Shown here piece after piece: positions 24,443-35,925 of a stretch of DNA of 64,000 nt. The stretch lies in NCBI RefSeq assembly GCF_033115175.1, contig NC_084827.1, positions 23,678,001 to 23,742,000 of the forward strand, read 5' to 3'. This DNA is from Lepus europaeus (taxonomy: Eukaryota > Chordata > Mammalia > Lagomorpha > Leporidae). The notes beneath the pieces are model-generated. The model was given only the letters and a program-made list of their open reading frames with translations, searched no databases and was not told the origin of the DNA. Numbering within the stretch: the first letter of the stretch is position 1; the number at the start of each line of letters is the position of its first letter. The translations under genes were made by a program, and so were the position numbers.

Positions 24443-25474
24443 TCTCACGTGGTCTGCTGGGGCCAGCACTCTCCTCCCCAGGTCCAAGCCTCTGCTGTTG
24501 TGTTTTTTTTTTCCTTATTTGCTCTTTCAGCAACAACCTGGACCGTCTCTACTGTTCTCACTAGGCTTCCTGCTGCGATTTATCTCAGGTGTGTATTTTC
24601 TCCCCTTTTTTAATATTAATTTTGCCCTGTGTGATTCAGACTGTCCTATTACTATTCCAACACCTTGGAATCTCTTGTTTCTCTTACTTTTAAAAGAACA
24701 TCAACTTTCAAAATTTAATTGGCTACTAAACTGTCATTCTACAGATTAACCAATGTACTTTATAAATGTCATATAAAGAAATATTCAGTGAAAATAATTG
24801 TTAAATGCCCAGTGAAAATAAATAAAATAAATTTGAGTTCATATGGAAGAAAATCTCATATTTCTGAATGGTTTTTATTCATTTAGAAAGCCAAAATATT
24901 CCTGAAGATATAAAAATTGATATAATAAATAATTATGAAATAGTTCATTTCTAAAATTAATGCACTTTTGCTTGAATTTGTCAGCAAAATGGCATTTGCA
25001 CATCTGAGTTTTGTATGTGTATAGATTGTTTTTGTCTTCCAAAGTAGGGAATGCTTCACCTGAATATAGAGAAGTCACTATGACAAATTATTGATTTGGA
25101 AACACAATAGGCAATTGTTCATGTTAGATGGAGAATGAAATTAATTGAATTAAGTGTGATCTGACAGTTGGATGATAGTGCTGAACTAATTAGTGTGACA
25201 CTAAATGAAAAGAAAGGATAATTGGGCACCAAACCAAGATATCTAATTTTAAATGGATTGTTTTCCTGACTTCTAAAGTATGTGAGGGAGAAGACAAGCT
25301 CCAAATGATTTTCTCACCTACACCATAAATTAAGACATTCTCTTGAAGAGGAATGAAACATATTACGGGCATTAATTTGATTGTGGATCATTTAGCACTT
25401 CTATTCAAGTAAATGCCATTTTCTGGAACAAAGATGAAATAATTTGAAATGCAATAACTTTAGAATTGTTACAT
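24443..25474. other. Unassigned intergenic sequence
   Basis: About 1 kb, AT-rich after 24600. No gene or clear repeat. Confidence 0.45.
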
Positions 25475-25838
25475 TGGGGTCAGTGCTGTGGTGCAGTACA
25501 TTAAGCTGCCATTTGCAGTTCTGATATACTGTATATGTGCCGGTTTGAGTTCCAGTTCTTCCACTTCCAATCCAGCTCTCTAATAATGGGCCTGGAAAAA
25601 GCAGCAGAGGATGGCCAAAGTGTTTAGGTCCCCACCACCCATGTGGGAGACTTAGATGATGCTCCTAGCTCCTGGCTTAGACTTCTTCTAGCCCTGGCCA
25701 TTGCAGCCATTTGGGGAGTGAATGAAGTAGTTGGAAGATCTCTCTCTCTCTCTCTCTCTCTCTTCCTCTCTCTCCTTCTCCCCCACTTCCACCTCCTGGT
25801 AACTCTACCACTAAAATAAATAAAGAAACCTTAAAAAG
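25475..25838 (+). mobile_element. C-SINE with expanded TC tail
   Basis: Head 'ggggtcagtgctgtggtgca', middle 'ggatggccaaagtgtttagg', then a (TC)n run of about 25 bases (25739-25763) in the tail region and 'aaaataaataaagaaacc'. Confidence 0.88.
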
Positions 25839-25849
25839 AAACAACTGTT

Positions 25850-26158
25850 GGCCGGTGCCACGGCTCACTTGGCCAATCCTCTGCCTGCGGCGCTGACACT
25901 CCAAGTTCTAGTCCCAGTTGGGGCATCGTATTCTGTCCCAGTTGCTCCTCTTCCAGTCCAGCTCTCTGCTGTGGCCCGGGAAGGCAGTGGAGGATGGCCC
26001 AAGTGCTTGGGCCCTGCACCCACATGGGAGACCAGGAAGAAGCACCTGGCTCCTGGCTTCGGATCAGTGCAGCGCGCCGGCCGTGGCAGCCATTTAGGGA
26101 GTGAGCCAATGGAAGGAAGACCTTTCTCTCTGTCTCTCTCTCACTAACTCTGCCTATC

Positions 26159-26160
<2 letters not shown>
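25850..26160 (+). mobile_element. C-SINE, directly downstream of another SINE
   Basis: A well-preserved copy with head 'ggccggtgccacggctcact' begins 12 bp after the previous SINE ends. The two are in the same orientation. The tail runs into a GA repeat. Confidence 0.92.

Positions 26161-26199
<39 letters not shown>
26161..26199 (+). repeat. (GA)n microsatellite as SINE tail
   Basis: About 19 GA units follow 'tatcaaaa' at the 3' end of the SINE, where a poly-A tail would be expected. Confidence 0.95.
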
Positions 26200-26201
<2 letters not shown>

Positions 26202-26690
26202 GTTGTTATAACCTGCTAATGTCTTCTGTCAAAGATCTGCTATCAAAGCAGCTCCATGTAGTGTCAAGATACATGCAAAGAAGGGTTGAATGAAAGATGA
26301 ATATTCTTTTCAGGTTTGGGCACTAAAGTATGCCTTTTTGGTATTGGGAGTATCAGCTCTCTTGTCTTTTATACTCTAACTCCCTTTTTCAGTTATTGGG
26401 AGCGATTGTGACTGTGTTGGATATGCTCAACGGACAACTAGATTTAACAACAAATAGTAGAGAAAACAGATCTATATTAGTAGAGCCATCTAGTGGTAAT
26501 GATTGCTTAGGTTTGTCATTTCTATAATACTTAAAGATGGAGGGAACTGGTCTTCAAGTTCATATACGTATCCATTAGAGCAGAAACATTGGTGAGTGTC
26601 TATCGCTGAGTCTAGCTTTCCCATGTTAGTATCCAGTGAAATAGACATTTGGTTGCAAAATATCTGGCCTTTCTTTCCTCTCCTGCCCTC

Positions 26691-26755
26691 TTCCCTTCCC
26701 TTCCCTTCCCTTCCCTTCCCTTCCCTTCCCTTCCCTTCCCTTCTCTTCTCTTCTC
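26691..26755 (+). repeat. (TTCCC)n microsatellite
   Basis: About ten perfect TTCCC units are followed by four TTCTC-type units. The array occupies the tail position of the antisense SINE to its right. Confidence 0.95.
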
Positions 26756-26951
26756 AGGAGCCAAGAAGTCCTTCTGGATCTTCCACGTGGGTGGCAGGGA
26801 CCCAAGTACTTTGGTCATCCTTCACTGCTTTCACAGGCACATTATCAGGAAGCTGGATTGAAAGCAGAGCTGCCAAGTTTGGACCTGAGCTCTGATATGG
26901 ATGGCATCACAGGTAATGGCTCAACATGCTGTGCCACAACACTGGCTTTGG
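26756..26951 (-). mobile_element. C-SINE, old copy
   Basis: 'caggagccaagaagtccttc', 'ggcagggacccaagtacttt' and 'gctgtgccacaacactggct' mark the body and head. The tail has become the TTCCC array. Confidence 0.82.
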
Positions 26952-27037
26952 AAAATACAATTTTTATAATTCAAAAGAACAGAAAGATTTTTAAGAATTG
27001 CTTATATAAATATATCATAATTTAAATACATATTCTT

Positions 27038-27093
27038 CTTTTAAAGAATTATTTTATTTATTTGAAAGACAGAGTTAGAGAGAGAGGTAGAGG

Positions 27094-27132
<39 letters not shown>

Positions 27133-27389
27133 CTTCCATTGCACTGGTTCACTCACGAATGACCACAAGGTCCAGGGCTGAGCTGATCCAAAGCCAGAAG
27201 GCAAGAGCTTCTTCCAGGTCGCTCACATGGGTACAGGACCCCAAGGAGTTGAGCCATCTTGTATTGTTTTCCCAGGCATAGCAGAGAGCTGGGTTGGAAG
27301 AGGAACAGCTAGGACTTGAACCAGTGCCCATATGGGATGCTGGCATTGAAGCCTGGGGCATTAACCCACTGCACCACAGCACTGGTCCC
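27038..27389 (-). mobile_element. C-SINE with (GA)n expansion
   Basis: T-rich left end, then a GA run of about 32 bases (27098-27130), 'gcactggttcactcacgaat', and a head ending 'gcaccacagcactggtccc'. A short putative duplication 'atattct' flanks it. Confidence 0.88.
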
Positions 27390-28590
27390 TATATTCTAAG
27401 AGCCTGTATTTTCTATAGCGCATTTAAACAAATTCTTTGACCAAAATCCAGCTGTGTGATATAGACAAATGCAAGGTCATGAAGCATTTCTAAAGTGCTC
27501 TTTTTAAGAACTGATTATGAGCTTTATTATTCCTTCATTTTTTTCAAATTATCAGATGCCTTAGTGCCTGATAATAATTGTGAATTTCTCCAGATTACTA
27601 ACAACATCCAAGAAATATTTTCACTACAACAGATATTAATTTAATGAATATGACATTTTCTACACTTTGAAAATTTTTCACTTAATAAGATGCCCTACGT
27701 TTAATGAAATTTCAGAAACATAAACTACAATATGTCAACATTTTCTAACAATAGAAATAAAGAATTCTGCTTATGGGAATAATGGTTTTCACTGTTATGG
27801 AAACTGACTGTGTCTTTAACCTGAATATTTACTTAGATGTAATTTTCAATAAAAGGTAAAAGATATCTACATGTGCTTCTAATATCTTAAAAGAAGAGTG
27901 ATATTGGGCAACCACTTACCATTTTGCTTAGGACTGAGGGGTTTCCTGGGAAACAAGACGTTTGCTACTGAAAACCTGGAAAATCCAGGAAGGTTGTTTA
28001 CCCTAGATCAAACTTTTTTATTTTATTTTATACCTTTAATCATATACCTGTTGAAAAAGTTTCTAGAATTTTATAAGAATGCATCCCCATAGTATAGTTA
28101 AAGAGAAAAATGTAACTCATTTTTGTTTGAAAGGTTGACATTTTTATGTTTTATTTTTATCCCAAGATGATGATCATTATTTATTTATAATAGTAGTAAG
28201 GTACATGGCACTTATGAACACATAAAAGACAAAGCTCCTATGAGGGTTCCCATCTAACTCAATACACAATACTTTATACAACAGCAAAGGGAGTGGTAAA
28301 ACAAAGTTGGAAAAAATCAATACAGGAAGTCTTAGTGAAAGAAAGGTATACTAAACTTCAAGCAGAGATGTCAAGAAATAACATGAAGTTTGTTCAAGAA
28401 AGACTAATCTGATTTTAAATCTTTGATAATTACAACTGCATAAATAATAGGAAAATTAATTTCTATATTTTTATTATATCTTCCTAGTGAGTTTTTAAAA
28501 ATTTACCATTATAAAATAAATGACTCTCTTTAAGCTTAACATTTTTTCTACCTTAAACTGTTTTCTCTGAAACTTATATACTATTCCAGC
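27390..28590. other. Unassigned AT-rich intergenic sequence
   Basis: About 1.2 kb with no recognised gene or repeat. Confidence 0.45.
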
Positions 28591-29216
28591 TTCTTTTTAT
28601 ATATTGTTTTAATTTATATAAGGTGAAAAAATTTTATGTATATCATATATAGAGATTTAGGACCACAGTGATACTTCCCACACTATCCCACCCTCCTGCC
28701 CACACTCCCACCTGCCCTCCTCCTACCTTGCTTCATTTTTCTTTTTAATTTTTGCAATGATATATTTTCAGTTTATTTTATACTGATAAGCTTAACCCTC
28801 AACTAGGTAAATAATTCAACAAATAATAATAATAAGGGAAAAACATTGTTACACAAAAGTAGATAATAGGGCTTTGAATAATAATCACATCTCAAAATGT
28901 CAATTTCACTCATATACTTTTTTTGTACTCATTGGTTACCAGAGACAAAGGAAAATATGTGACGTTCATCTTTTTGGACTGGCTTATTTCACTAAGTATA
29001 ATGGCTTCCAGTTGCATTCACTTTGTTGCAAAAGACAAGATTTCATTCTTTTTTACAGCTGAGTAGTATTCCATAGTGTGTATAAATATACCATATATTT
29101 TTTTATCCAGTCATAAGTTGATGGACAACTGAGTTTATTCTATATGTTAACTATTCTGATTTGAGCTGCAATAAATATGGGGGATAGAGATAACTTTTTC
29201 ATATCCTGATTTCATT

Positions 29217-30253
29217 TTATGTGGGTATATTCCCAGGAGTGGGATGCCTAGATCTATATTCAAATTTCTGAGGAAGCTCCAAACTGTCTTCCAACAATGG
29301 CTGTACTAGTTTACATTTCCACCAACAGTGAATTAGGGTATTTCCCACACATTCTTTTGATTTCTGTATGAGAGCCATTCTAACTGTGGTGAGTTGAAAC
29401 CTCATTGGGGTTTTAATTTGCATTCCCTTGATGGCTAGTGATCCTGAATATTTTTTCATGGGTCTGTTAGCCATTTAAATTTCTTCTTTTGAAAAATTCA
29501 TGCTCAAGTCCTTTGCCCATTTCGTAACTGTATTGTTTGTTTTATTGCTGTTAAATTTTTTGAGCTCTTTATAGATTCTGGATATTAATCCTTCATGAGT
29601 TTCACAGTTTTGCAAATATTTCCTTCCATTATATTTGTTGCTTCTTCACTTTGTTGAGTATTTCCTTTATAGCACAGAAGCTTCTTAGCTTGTCAATTTT
29701 TGCTTTCATTTCCTGTGCTTTTAGGGTCTTTTCCAAGTAGGCTTTGCCTATGCCAATGTCTTGCAGAGTTCTCCAGTAATTTGATGGTACCAGGTCATAG
29801 ATTTAGGTCTTTGATCCATTTTGAGTAGATTTTTGTGCATGGTGTAAGGTAGGGGTCTAGTTTCATACTTCTGCATGCAGAGATAGTTTTCCCAGCACCA
29901 TTTGTTAAAAAGACTGTCCTTGCTCCCAGGATTGATTTTAGCTCCTTTGCTAAAGATAAGTTGGTTTTAGATGTGTGTATTGATTTCTGGAGTTTCTATT
30001 CTGTTTCATTGGGCTACAAGTCTGATTTTGTCCAGGACCAATCTGTTTTTATTATAACTGCCCTAGAGTATATCTTGAAATCTGGTATTATGATGCCTCC
30101 AGGTTTGTTTTTGTTGTATAAGATTGCTTTAGCTATTTGGGGTCTCTTGTGTTTCCACATGAGTTTCAGCATAATTTTCTCTAGATCTGAGAAGAATGTC
30201 AATGGTATTTTGTTTGCAATGAATCTGAAAGTTGCTTTCAGTAGTATGGACAT
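29217..30253 (-). pseudogene. LINE-1 ORF2 C-terminal remnants
   Basis: Frames 30014-30253 ('[18 protein letters not shown]') and 29217-29474 ('ALIQKSKECVGNTLIHCWW') follow the RT fragment in ORF2 order on the minus strand. They are separated by frame breaks and are relics only. Confidence 0.87.
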
Positions 30254-30375
30254 TTTGATGTTATTGATACTTCCATTCCATGAATATGGAAGTTTTTTTT
30301 TTCCATTTTTTAATGTCTTCTATTGCTTTTTTAATGTTTTACAATTCTCATTGCAGAGAACTTTGACATTCTTGG

Positions 30376-30759
30376 TTAAATTATTCCAAGGTATTTATTC
30401 TTTTTGTAGTTATTGTGAATGGGAATGATCTTACAATGTTGTTTCTCAGCCGTGGCATTGTCTGTGTATAAAAAGGCTATTGATTTTTGTATGTTGATTT
30501 TATATCTTGCCACTTTACCAAACTCTTTTATGAGTTCCAGTAATCTTTCAGTGGAGTCTTTTGGATTACCTATATATAGAATCATGTCATCTCTGAGTAA
30601 TTTGACTTTCTCCTTTCCAATTTGTGTTCGTTTGATTTCTTTTTCTATCCTAATGGCTGCGGCTAAAATTTCCAGGACTATATTAAATACCAATGATGAG
30701 AGTGGGCATTCTTGTTCGGTTCTGGATCTTAGTAGGAATGCTTCCAAATTTTTCCCCAT
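30376..30759 (-). pseudogene. LINE-1 ORF2 reverse-transcriptase fragment
   Basis: The 127-codon frame includes the RT palm region. 'KVKLLRDDMILYIGNP' corresponds to the catalytic motif C block, normally F-A-D-D-M in L1. The two catalytic aspartates are kept, but the preceding alanine is arginine (codon complement at 30592-30594). Upstream RT and endonuclease segments are missing. Confidence 0.88.
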
Positions 30760-31445
30760 TAAGTGAGATGCTGGTTGTGGGTTTGTTATAAACTGCCTTG
30801 ATTGTGTTGAGGAATGTTGTTTCTTAAAGTTTTCATCCTGAAAAGATGTGGTGTTTTATCAAATGCTTTCTCTGCATCTATTGAGATAACCATATGTTTT
30901 TTTTTCCTGAAGTTTGTTAATGCGACATATCAAATTTATTGATTTGAGAATGTTGGACCATCCCTACATACAATGAATAAATCCCACTTGGTTTGGATGA
31001 ATGATCTTTCTGATGTGTTGTTGGATTTGATTAGATAGTATTTTGTAGAGGATTTTTGCATCTGTGTGAATCAAGGATATTGCTCCATAGTTCTCTTGGT
31101 AGAAATATTTGCTAGAAACAGAATTTAAATATTTTTAACCACTTCAAACATTTACAATTCAAATACAGTTGATAGAGTTGAATATGGAATATATTCTATT
31201 ATAGGAGCAAGAACATAAGTACTCTAAATTATATTATTGTTAATGCTGTAAATTCCCTGTATAGTTGCATTTAAACATTATATTTATTTATTAAATGAGA
31301 TAATCTGCACAAAAATGTTAATGATTAGAATAAGCTAGTACTTTCTTAAATGGAAGTGTTATGTTTAATTTTATTGGTATTTAGTTACATATTGGATTAC
31401 ATGTGTGTATGCTTTATTTTGGGAGTAATTTAATACCCAGATAGG

Positions 31446-31661
31446 TATACAACATGGGCTGTATAATTTGACTCAGTCATCACTCTAATTGATAGAGAAA
31501 GTAGTATCTATAAAATCTGCACAAATTAACCATTATATAAGTTGGGTTTTTCCTGTCTTATTTCCTAAATAAACCCAATAATCACTCATTATAAACATCT
31601 AATTTTATCTGTAACCAGATGAAATGAAGATAATCAAAGCTATTTGGCTAGAAGTTTTATT
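31446..31661 (+). repeat. Left arm of a 216-bp inverted duplication
   Basis: This arm begins 'tatacaacatgggctgtata' and ends 'ggctagaagttttatt'. Its reverse complement is found at 32415-32630 with 214 of 216 bases identical by direct reading. The mismatches fall at 31470 and 31524. I recognise no interspersed repeat in the arm. Confidence 0.97.
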
Positions 31662-32414
31662 AGAAAATAGAATTTTATTAGAAAATATCTGGAGTATTTT
31701 CCATGTGAGAAAACCATTCTGATTTCTAAATAACTAATTTCCAAGTGGATGTTATAATTGAAAAAAAAAAACTGATGTTTATCATTCTGTGTTATAATTA
31801 AGACTCTTTATTTGAATGTGAAATCATTTAGGAAAATGCAAAGGCAGATTATGTTGTGGTGAAGAATACCATTTCTTCTTTCCCTCTCTGTAATGAAACA
31901 TTCATAAAGACATATCTAATTAATTAATTTTTAAAGTCTCATAAGAAAATTTACAGAGCAGATATTAACTAGTTTGATACTAAAATAATTAGTTATAGAA
32001 AACTCCATAACTTCAATTATCAATGCATAGAAATGCCATAATATACCACAATAATCTTGAGAATATCAATCATTAATTCTTGAGCTGGACCATCCATCTT
32101 TCATTTTCTAATAAAAGAGCAATAAAATAGTTATTCCTAATGTTTTGTTTTAAAGACATGGTTTTATAAACTGTGATGATAATGTCACTTTTAAAAATCT
32201 GTCTATGAGATGTATTTTGCACTAAATTTTTCTTGTGAAAATGTCATTTTGTTTCTGGGAAACTTCTCCTATAGTTTATGCTGTTAAATGTATTTTGAGA
32301 AGCAAAAAAAAAATCAGTATTTTGACTTTAAGTCTTTTCAAATAAATGTTTCAACAAAATATTTACTATAAATCAGAGGTTTTACCCAAAGTATAAGTGA
32401 CTTCACCCTGTCCA
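31662..32414. other. 753-bp AT-rich spacer of the inverted duplication
   Basis: A noncoding, strongly A/T-rich loop. Its first 30 bases repeat 'ttttattagaaaata' from the end of the left arm. No transposase, known repeat or ORF is visible. Confidence 0.7.
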
Positions 32415-32630
32415 AATAAAACTTCTAGCCAAATAGCTTTGATTATCTTCATTTCATCTGGTTACAGATAAAATTAGATGTTTATAATGAGTGATTATTG
32501 GGTTTATTTAGGAAATAAGACAGGAAAAACCCAACTTATATAATGGTTAATGTGTGCAGATTTTATAGATACTACTTTCTCTATCAATTAGAGTGATGAC
32601 TGAGTTAAATTATACAGCCCATGTTGTATA
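32415..32630 (-). repeat. Right arm of the 216-bp inverted duplication
   Basis: The reverse complement equals 31446-31661 except for two substitutions. Homology stops sharply at both ends, outside the arm and on the spacer side. Confidence 0.97.
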
Positions 32631-32756
32631 ATCATAAGTTCTTTTATTTTTAGCAAGAAGGTTTTCCAGGAGTGGTTAGACAGAGCTTCAGAATGCGAAA
32701 CTTTGTTTAATTTTTTTATAACAAGCTGACATTAATTCTTGTACTGTTAATTGTTT

Positions 32757-33080
32757 TTACTTTTCAAAAATTTTCTTGAGAAGCAGAGAGACAGACAGAC
32801 AGAAAGGGAGTAACTGAGATAGCTCCCATCTACGTGTTCATTCCTTAAATGCTTACAATGAGCAAGGCTGGGTCAACGCCAAAGCTGCAAGCCAGGAACT
32901 CAATCCAAGTCTCCCTCACAGATAGCAGGAATCCAAATACTTGAGCCATCACTGCTGCCTCCCTGGGCTGCATTATCAGGAAGCTGGAATTAGAGCAGAG
33001 CCAGAACTCAAACCCAGGCACTCCAATACAGGCTGTGGGTGTCATTCCTACCAGTATCGTAACTGCTAGACTAAACATTC
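32757..33080 (-). mobile_element. C-SINE, old copy
   Basis: 'cttgagaagcagagagacag', then 'gtgttcattccttaaatgct', 'gcaggaatccaaatacttga' and 'cagaactcaaacccaggcac' follow the diverged C-SINE order. Confidence 0.72.
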
Positions 33081-34810
33081 ATCCTTATCATGTGTATTTT
33101 TGAAATTGTATTTTGGATAAAAATTGATCTAATTTAGGTACTCTTCCATTTTATTAAAATAGGTATTTGGTTATTCATAATTCCATATTTTCAAAGTTAT
33201 AGAATGAAGCCTTACATATATGTATTTTCAACAAGATTAACAGTTGATGTAGTCATCAACCATGTAATTTTATTCCATACAAAATCAGTTTGCATAGATA
33301 CAGTTCCCAACTGATGTCAATCTCATTTTCTCATAACTTAATCTATTCAATATGTTGTTAAGTGGTGTTTAGTATTATTTTAATCTCTGATAAAAAATTT
33401 TTCCCTGGAAAAATAATATAATCATTTTAAATTTAGGTGAAAGTATAAGATTTTTATTTTTATTCTATTTTAGTAACAAACTTGCTTTTATATCATCCAT
33501 TATTTATAAGTTTTCATTGATGTGTCTGACATCAAATAGCAACTCTGCCATAAAATACATATAAGAATTTTTATTAAAGACATATGTGATCCAATAGCTA
33601 GTCAATTGGTAACTGATAGATAAAAACACGTAATTCTCCCCAAAAGGATAGGAAACAAAAAGTATCATTGTATCTGTCTCTAAACTTTCTTGTTCAGGTG
33701 TCATATTTACAAAGTGAAAAGTTAAAGTTCTCTCCCAGTCAAATAGGAATTTTAAAAATGATGATATAGTTTCCTGGGCATCAGGAATTAAAAGTTAGTC
33801 CTAAAATAATTATTAAATATTTTAAATAAATTGGCAAATCTGCAAAGACAATGCCAAGTACAACAGAGAGGTTTTGTTATGGATCTCACTGTAGATTTTA
33901 CTGGTTTTCACAGTCTAGAGATAGTCTTCACATTGTGAATCAAGGCAGTAGCTTCTAGCAAACTGCTGTGAAGCTGGAGAGCCAGGAACAATTTAGCACC
34001 CAGAGAGGTGTGAATTTTCCTACTTATCGTAACAAAGTGTTAACCTCAAAACAGTTGAGTGCTTGCTATTTTATTCTAAAATAAAAATGCTCAAATTCAG
34101 TTGTGGAAATTGAAATCATTGTTCATTTCTCAATACCTTTCTCATGCTCTGCTATCCAATCACTATTATGAAACCCAAGCGTTCTCCAGAACTAATGAAA
34201 AACATTGGCAACCCTAAATTTCTGAACGTAAACATCAAAAGCTGTTTTACTATTTTGCCAGTTCTTACAATAATATTGTATTTGTCCATCAATTCTAACA
34301 ATAATATTGAATTCATGATAAAAATGCAATTGTTGGCGTGTTTATACATTGGCACAGAACAGAAATGACTTCAGTTATAAAACACTAAGTCTAGAGTGAG
34401 ATTTTTCTGGGCTCAGATCGTGGCTTTACTATTTTTTAAAAAATAAGTAGAACTGAAAATAATAATGGCAAGAAGGATTACAATGTATGATTTTTGTTAC
34501 TTGTTATATGTGGATTTTCTACAGAGGTTTTCATTGGTATTCTAGTTTACCTAGCAGTTTTTCTTGCACAAAAACATTTTAATCTCAACCTGATATTGAT
34601 TGAGCAAAGGAAATGAGAGTAAAGTTGAATCCACTTTATTTATACATTTTAATAGGTTTTTAGTTAAGTTTCATTTAAAATTATTCAAGACTTATTTTGG
34701 GCAAATTACATCACCATAATATAACTCAATTTAGTCTCCTGTGAATGGGTATGACAATGGTACTATCTCATAAACCTGTGAGAAAGGTTTCTATTTAGTA
34801 AAGCCCCTGG
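33081..34810. other. Unassigned AT-rich intergenic sequence
   Basis: About 1.7 kb with no gene. Positions 34262-34335 are one copy of a short dispersed duplication whose partner lies at 36356-36430. Confidence 0.5.
34262..34335 (+). repeat. Dispersed direct duplication, copy 1
   Basis: 'cttacaataatattgtattt' through 'gcaattgttgg' matches 36356-36430 in the same orientation with about 5 substitutions in 73 bases. Weaker similarity extends a little to the left, with an 8-bp gap. Confidence 0.85.
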
Positions 34811-34900
34811 CAGGGCCTGTGCTGTGGTGCAGTGAGTTAAAGCCATGGCCTGCAGCACCGGTATCCAATATGTGGGCTGTTCAAGTCCCCACTGCTTCAC

Positions 34901-35267
34901 TTTTTTTTTTTTTTTTTTTTTTTGGCCAGGTAGAGTTAGACAGTGAGAGAGAGAGATAGAGTTATAGACAGTAAGAGAGAGAGAGAGACAGAGAGAAGGG
35001 TCTTCCTTCTGTTGGTTCACCCCCCAAATGGCCACTACAGCCGGCACGATGCACCAATCCGAAGCCAGGAGCCAGGTGCTTCCTTCTGGTCTCCCATGCA
35101 TGTGCAGGGCCCAAGACTTGGGCCATCCTCCACTGCCTTCCTGGGCCACAGCAGAGAGCTGGACTGGAAAAGGAAATACGTGGATAGAATCCAGCACCCC
35201 GACCGGGACTAGAACCCTGGCTGCTGGCGCCACAGGCGGAGGATTAGCCTAGTGAGCCCTGGCACCA
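34901..35267 (-). mobile_element. C-SINE (inner, first insertion in the nest)
   Basis: The flanks 'tccccactgcttcac' (34886-34900) and 'tccccactgctccac' (35268-35282) differ at one base. A T run of about 23 bases sits at its tail, followed by GA-rich sequence. Confidence 0.95.
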
Positions 35268-35376
35268 TCCCCACTGCTCCACTTCTGATCTAGCTCCCTA
35301 CTAATGTGCCTGAGAAAGCAACGGAGGATAGCCCAAGTGTTTGGGACCCTGAACCCATATGAGAGTAAAGCTCCTG

Positions 35377-35649
35377 GGCCGGCGCCATGGCTTAATAGGC
35401 TAATCCTCCGCCTTGCGGCGCCGGCACACCGGGTTCTAGTCCCAGTTGGGATGCCGGATTCTATCCTGGTGGGCCCTCTTCCAGGCCAGCTCTCTGCTAT
35501 GGCCCGGGAAGGCAGTGGAGGATGGTCCAAGTCCTTGGGCCCTGCACCCGCATGGGAGACCAGGAGAAGTACCTGGCTCCTTGCTTCAGATCAGCACGAT
35601 GAGCCAGCCACAGCGGCCATTGGAGGGTGAACCAAGGGAAAGAGGAAGA

Positions 35650-35680
<31 letters not shown>

Positions 35681-35738
35681 TACTGTCTATAACTCTCTCT
35701 ATCTCTCTCTCACTGTCTAACCCTGCCTGTCAAAAAAA

Positions 35739-35769
<31 letters not shown>
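35377..35769 (+). mobile_element. Young C-SINE (inner, second insertion in the nest)
   Basis: Perfect 16-bp flanks 'gagagtaaagctcctg' lie at 35361-35376 and 35770-35785. The body is well preserved ('ggccggcgccatggcttaat'). It carries an extended TC-rich tail, an A15 run and a GA microsatellite. Confidence 0.96.

Positions 35770-35774
<5 letters not shown>
35747..35774 (+). repeat. (GA)n microsatellite
   Basis: About 14 GA units at the tail junction of the young SINE, merging with the target-site GAGAG. Confidence 0.92.
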
Positions 35775-35925
35775 TAAAGCTCCTGCTCCTGGCTTTGACC
35801 TGGCCCATACACAGCCATTGTGGTCATTTGGGGAGTGAACCAACAGATGGAAGATTTCTATCTGTCTCTCCTTGTCTCTCTTCTCCTCCCTTCAAATAAA
35901 TAAATAAATCTGAAAAAATAAAAAG

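Larger units (their letters stand above)
28600..31110 (-). mobile_element. 5'-truncated LINE-1, antisense, with ORF2 remnant
   Basis: The left end is an old-type L1 3' terminus (C-rich 'cccaccctcctgcccacact'). It is followed by antisense ORF2 running to about 31105. Several frames encode ORF2 pieces, broken by frameshifts and stops. The truncation falls inside the reverse-transcriptase domain. Confidence 0.92.
34811..35925 (+). mobile_element. C-SINE (outer, oldest), interrupted twice
   Basis: Three separated pieces (34811-34900, 35268-35376, 35770-35925) join into one plus-strand SINE. The head is 'agggcctgtgctgtggtgca', the middle 'atagcccaagtgtttgggac', and the tail '(aaat)n'. Two later SINEs split it, each with its own target duplication. 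Confidence 0.93.

Noticed and set aside
26161-26199. GA, TTCCC, GGAA and TA arrays considered as CRISPR-like or satellite arrays
   Set aside because: These are simple microsatellites, several of them SINE tails, with no spacer-repeat structure.
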